Assembly: GCA_900557635.1 (NCBI GenBank)
Contig: USTB01000039.1
Location: forward strand, 1-7,148
DNA length: 7,148 bases
Direction: 5' to 3'
DNA from: an uncultured Eubacteriales bacterium
GTDB lineage: Bacteria; Bacillota_A; Clostridia; Oscillospirales; CAG-272
Part shown: piece by piece, positions 4,740 through 7,148 of the stretch
Numbering within the stretch: the stretch's first letter is position 1
How the letters are laid out: each line of letters opens with the position of its first letter
The notes under the pieces: generated by a model
Database searches by the model: none
What the model saw: only the letters and a program-made list of their open reading frames with translations
What the model was told of the DNA's origin: nothing
Made by a program: the position numbers and the translations under genes

Positions 4740-5894
4740 TTACTGTGCCGCGAGGGAAATGCGGATTTCCTCGGCACCGTCGTTGACGATGACGATATCG
4801 CCGCCGTCGAGGCTCCATGAACTGCATCCGCGCAGTGCGGAGAAGCGCGGGCTGTCGCACGCAGGGGTCAGATTGACCGTCGATGCGGACGGCTCAATCG
4901 GATCGGCGGGTTCCGAGGTGTCGTTCGGTTCGGCGGGGGGCTGCGCAGTATCCGATACGACAGGCTCTTCGCCGTCGGACGGCTCGTCCGTGACGGGCGG
5001 CTGGTGCACGGTCAGTGCGGGCAAAACGACCGCCGCGCCCGCCGTGACCGCGTTCGCCTCGGCATCGGTCATGCCGAAATACCACAGGTTGCTCCCCACG
5101 TTATCGGAGCTTTCGTATGCGGGATTGAAATGATACCATGCGCCGTCGATGCATGCGGCGGCAGTAATGCAGGTGCTTTCCGCCGTACCCACCGTGACCG
5201 CATCCAGACCGCTTCCGCACAGAAGCAGGACGTAAAGCTGATTCATGGCGCCCGCAGTATATTTTCCCGCCACGGCGCATTCGTACAGGGAGGTTTCCTC
5301 GTCATAGGAGAACGGCAGGGACGCTACCGTGCGGTACAGTGCCAGCGCCGTGCCCGCATCGGATGCGACGGCGGGGGTGCTTTTTGCCATGCATGCCGAA
5401 ACGACCTCGTCCAGAGCGGCGATGCGGCGCGCGCATTCGTCGGCTTCCATGGAATAGGTCAGGAAAAGCGTGCCGCTCTCAGCGTTGAATTCCGACTCCG
5501 ACACCAGATCGGCGAGCGGCGTCCGTGCCAGCAGGGTGCGGCAGTTTTCGACCTCGGCGCCGTCAAAGGCGGATATTTCTGCGCGGTGCTCCCGAATCGC
5601 GTCACACAGCAGGGTGAACGCGGCAAAGGTCGCCTGCGAGGGCTGTGCCGCACTGCTCATGGCGGCGTAATCTGCCGTGACCGCAGGATCGCCCTTTTGC
5701 GGCGGCTCGGTCTCCACGGTCTGCCAGATATACTCGGAGAGGGCATCGGTCACCGTCGTTACGTCCGAGCCTTGACCGACATCATTTCCCGCACAGCCGA
5801 CAACGGCAAGGGCGGCGGTGACGGCAAGCAAAAGGGACAGGAGAGGGCGCGCGCCTCTGCGCAGTCGTTTTTGTCGCTTTTTCTTTTCGATCAT
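4740..5894 (-). CDS. Lipoprotein with a transglutaminase-like domain lacking the catalytic triad
   Basis: A 384-residue protein with ATG at 5894 and GGAGG eight bases upstream. A basic start (MIEKKKRQKRLRR) and hydrophobic helix (16-32) lead to the lipobox VVGC at 31-34, so Cys34 should be lipidated and the protein anchored outside the membrane. Residues about 85-200 are helical. Residues 203-275 follow the transglutaminase-core pattern: AGKYTAGAMNQLYVLLL, then GLDAVTVGTAES, CIDGAWYHFNPAY and LWYFGMTDAEA. Against the family pattern (GKAVCQG, HAW, VDP), the catalytic positions appear to be Ala214, Cys242 and Asn257 instead of Cys, His and Asp, so it is probably not an enzyme of that class. A Pro/acidic linker spans about 297-337, and a small C-terminal beta-like segment (350-384) ends it. 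A binding or scaffolding role in the envelope is inferred. It follows the zinc-ribbon gene by 14 bases. Confidence 0.8.
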   Translation of the reverse strand: MIEKKKRQKRLRRGARPLLSLLLAVTAALAVVGCAGNDVGQGSDVTTVTDALSEYIWQTVETEPPQKGDPAVTADYAAMSSAAQPSQATFAAFTLLCDAIREHRAEISAFDGAEVENCRTLLARTPLADLVSESEFNAESGTLFLTYSMEADECARRIAALDEVVSACMAKSTPAVASDAGTALALYRTVASLPFSYDEETSLYECAVAGKYTAGAMNQLYVLLLCGSGLDAVTVGTAESTCITAAACIDGAWYHFNPAYESSDNVGSNLWYFGMTDAEANAVTAGAAVVLPALTVHQPPVTDEPSDGEEPVVSDTAQPPAEPNDTSEPADPIEPSASTVNLTPACDSPRFSALRGCSSWSLDGGDIVIVNDGAEEIRISLAAQ

Positions 5895-5908
5895 CCTGCG
5901 AACCTCCG

Positions 5909-6349
5909 TTACTTGGTCTTGCGGGCATTGCCCGAGACCCGTGTTTCCCATGAATGTGAACAGCGCGGACAACGCACCGTATGCCGTCCGGCACGGCGGG
6001 GAAGGCGCAGAACGGCGCGGCACTTGGGACACCGCCGATAGACATAAGAGCGGCAATCACGCGCGCGGCGGTACTGCAGGGAGAACCAATCCCGAATCGG
6101 ACCGAATACCCGCAAAAACGCGCGGTTTTCCGCCTGTCGGCGGGCATAACTGCGGCTCATGGTGCGGAAAATGTACCAGCTCATGAGCGCAAGGCTCAAA
6201 AGGGACAGGATTGCCCGTGCGGGAGCTACAAATCGAAAGACCGACGATAAGACAAGACAGATCAGGGTACACACAAACAAAAAGGTATTGAGGGTATCCC
6301 GCCCGTACCGTCCGTACATAAAGCGGATCAGCTTTTCACGCCATGACAT
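5909..6349 (-). CDS. Two-TM membrane protein with C-terminal zinc ribbon
   Basis: A 146-residue protein with ATG at 6349, preceded by AAGGAG ten bases upstream. The frame extends to 6424, but only this start has the site. It begins with a short basic segment ending GRYGRDTLN, then two membrane helices at about 20-40 and 44-62, a basic helical linker (65-100, ending [10 protein letters not shown]), and a zinc ribbon C107-x2-C110 with C127-x2-C130 (CPKC and CPRC around a basic hairpin). Both ends probably face the cytoplasm. It is a conserved clostridial type, but I know of no assigned function. It overlaps the dehydratase-like ORF by 14 bases and lies 14 bases before the lipoprotein, so these three are likely co-transcribed. 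Confidence 0.82.
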   Translation of the reverse strand: MSWREKLIRFMYGRYGRDTLNTFLFVCTLICLVLSSVFRFVAPARAILSLLSLALMSWYIFRTMSRSYARRQAENRAFLRVFGPIRDWFSLQYRRARDCRSYVYRRCPKCRAVLRLPRRAGRHTVRCPRCSHSWETRVSGNARKTK

Positions 6350-7148
6350 ATGCGTTCTTCTCCTTTTCAATTTCGGTATTCTCGGGACTGCCGTGCGATT
6401 TCTGCGCCCGCATGGCGTTGGCAAGCATCAGCTTGATGCGGTTTTCCTGATTGATGCGGGAAGCACCGGGGTCGTAGTCCACCGCCACGATATTGACGCC
6501 GGGGAAGCGCTCCTTGAGGGGCTTCATCACGCCCTTGCCCATGATGTGGTTGGGCAGACAGCCGAACGGCTGTGCGCACACGATATTGCTCACGCCGCCG
6601 TGGATCAGCTCCACCATTTCGGCGGGCAGGAGCCAGCCCTCTCCCATTTTTGCGCCGATGCCGATGATGCCGCGAATGCCTGCGCGGGTTTCGTCAAACG
6701 GCGCCATGGGGCGGAACACACCGTGTTCGCGGATGCAGTCGATCATGTCCTGCTGTTTGCGGGTCAGAAAGCGATACAGAATGCGCGCACCCGCCGCCTT
6801 GACGGGAGCAACGCCGTACAGCTTACGGTCTGCAATCGAATTATAAACCGAATACAGGCAAAAGTCAAGCAGTCCCGGCATCACGGTCTCCGCGCCCTGC
6901 GCCACCAGAAAGTCCTCCAAGCCGTTGTTGCCGAGCGGAGAGAATTTTACGTAGATCTCCCCCACGATGCCCACGCGCACCCGCTCTTCCTGCTTGCGCT
7001 CAACGGCGGTTACCCAGTTACGCGGCGTTTCGCGCCCGGCCTGACCGATGCCAATAGGCAGCACCTCAACCGTGTTGCTGCCGGGTGGATAATAGTAAAG
7101 TCGCATTTCCGCGACGTTCACCACAATTCCCTCGCGCACCGTTGGCGG
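6336..7148 (-). CDS. 2-hydroxyacyl-CoA dehydratase/activase-related protein, C-terminal part (5' end foreign)
   Basis: The genuine part, about 6336-6989, gives roughly 217 residues of the C-terminal region of the large activase-related dehydratase proteins (BcrAD_BadFG/DUF2229 type), which are usually over 1000 residues long. Recognisable segments are [32 protein letters not shown], then [17 protein letters not shown] and [17 protein letters not shown]. The family is related to iron-sulfur 2-hydroxyacyl-CoA dehydratases and their ATP-driven activators; the substrate of this subfamily is not established. The conserved CAQPFGC cysteines are present. The frame continues past 6989 to the window end without a stop, but that part encodes a different protein, so the true N-terminal region is missing. 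It overlaps the zinc-ribbon gene by 14 bases. A GTG at 7139 lies in the foreign part and is not a real start. Confidence 0.85.
   Translation of the reverse strand, partial: PPTVREGIVVNVAEMRLYYYPPGSNTVEVLPIGIGQAGRETPRNWVTAVERKQEERVRVGIVGEIYVKFSPLGNNGLEDFLVAQGAETVMPGLLDFCLYSVYNSIADRKLYGVAPVKAAGARILYRFLTRKQQDMIDCIREHGVFRPMAPFDETRAGIRGIIGIGAKMGEGWLLPAEMVELIHGGVSNIVCAQPFGCLPNHIMGKGVMKPLKERFPGVNIVAVDYDPGASRINQENRIKLMLANAMRAQKSHGSPENTEIEKEKNAYVMA
6990..7148 (-). pseudogene. Internal fragment of an enterobacterial ErfK/YbiS/YcfS L,D-transpeptidase
   Basis: Fifty-three codons encode a segment including [38 protein letters not shown] and [11 protein letters not shown]. These match the start of the YkuD domain of enterobacterial periplasmic L,D-transpeptidases, which crosslink peptidoglycan or attach Braun lipoprotein. 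In that family ERKQ (or ERKK) is followed by a short link and the motif WTPT. Here it switches to [11 protein letters not shown], which belongs to the dehydratase-related protein. No signal peptide, LysM region or catalytic Cys/His is included. It is a piece of a Gram-negative gene in a clostridial context, most simply a chimeric contig end. Confidence 0.85.

Noticed and set aside
4681..4860. 60-codon extension of RimO
   Set aside because: It enters the lipoprotein gene and lacks family similarity. The family N-terminus begins right at ATG 4680.
5004..6041. Long plus-strand ORF of 345 codons
   Set aside because: It is antisense to the lipoprotein and zinc-ribbon genes, rich in Arg/Gly/His without a domain pattern. 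The minus-strand reading has a signal peptide, lipobox and ribosome binding sites.
6336..7148. A natural L,D-transpeptidase/dehydratase fusion enzyme
   Set aside because: Both parts are cut inside domains, the transpeptidase lacks its active site, and the two lineages differ; an artefact is the simpler reading.

Overview
The window looks like DNA from a gut-type anaerobic Clostridia (Oscillospirales/Ruminococcaceae-like). The evidence is the style of the RimO protein, a short Cys-rich membrane peptide of a clostridial type, a two-TM zinc-ribbon protein, an activase-related 2-hydroxyacyl-CoA dehydratase protein, and accessory genes (DUF5348, a SpoVT/AbrB remnant) common in clostridial mobile elements. 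This taxonomic call rests on family recognition, not on a search. Every gene supported here lies on the minus strand, so transcription runs from high to low coordinates.

Positions 1 to about 2960 are an accessory, mobile-element-like segment, visibly less GC-rich than the right side. In transcription order it holds a SpoVT/AbrB remnant cut after about 14 family-like residues (2761-2868), a structured leader with two stem-loops, a DUF5348 gene (2385-2606), and a T-tailed terminator hairpin with almost no space before the next gene. Then come a 354-residue protein with two possible winged helices and a Cys cluster (1264-2328), overlapped by a 209-residue HTH-type protein (651-1280). Last is the 5' part of a DUF4143-family AAA+ ATPase (1-490), which has its own near-consensus promoter and an unusual set of inverted repeats built from one shared half-site.

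Positions about 3060 to 6990 are GC-rich and look chromosomal. In transcription order they hold the C-terminal part of a 2-hydroxyacyl-CoA dehydratase/activase-related protein, a two-TM zinc-ribbon protein overlapping it by 14 nt, a lipoprotein with a transglutaminase-like fold that seems to have lost all three catalytic residues, rimO, and a 42-residue Cys-rich membrane peptide. The run ends at a strong hairpin at 3077-3107. Short gaps suggest the first three are one transcription unit, with rimO probably following.

The last ~160 bases (6990-7148) do not belong with the rest. They encode an internal stretch of an enterobacterial ErfK/YbiS/YcfS L,D-transpeptidase, fused in frame to the dehydratase ORF. 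The likeliest explanation is a chimeric contig end rather than a natural fusion. The findings most worth following are this junction, the repeat-flanked ATPase promoter, the apparent pseudo-transglutaminase, and the leader/terminator architecture around DUF5348.
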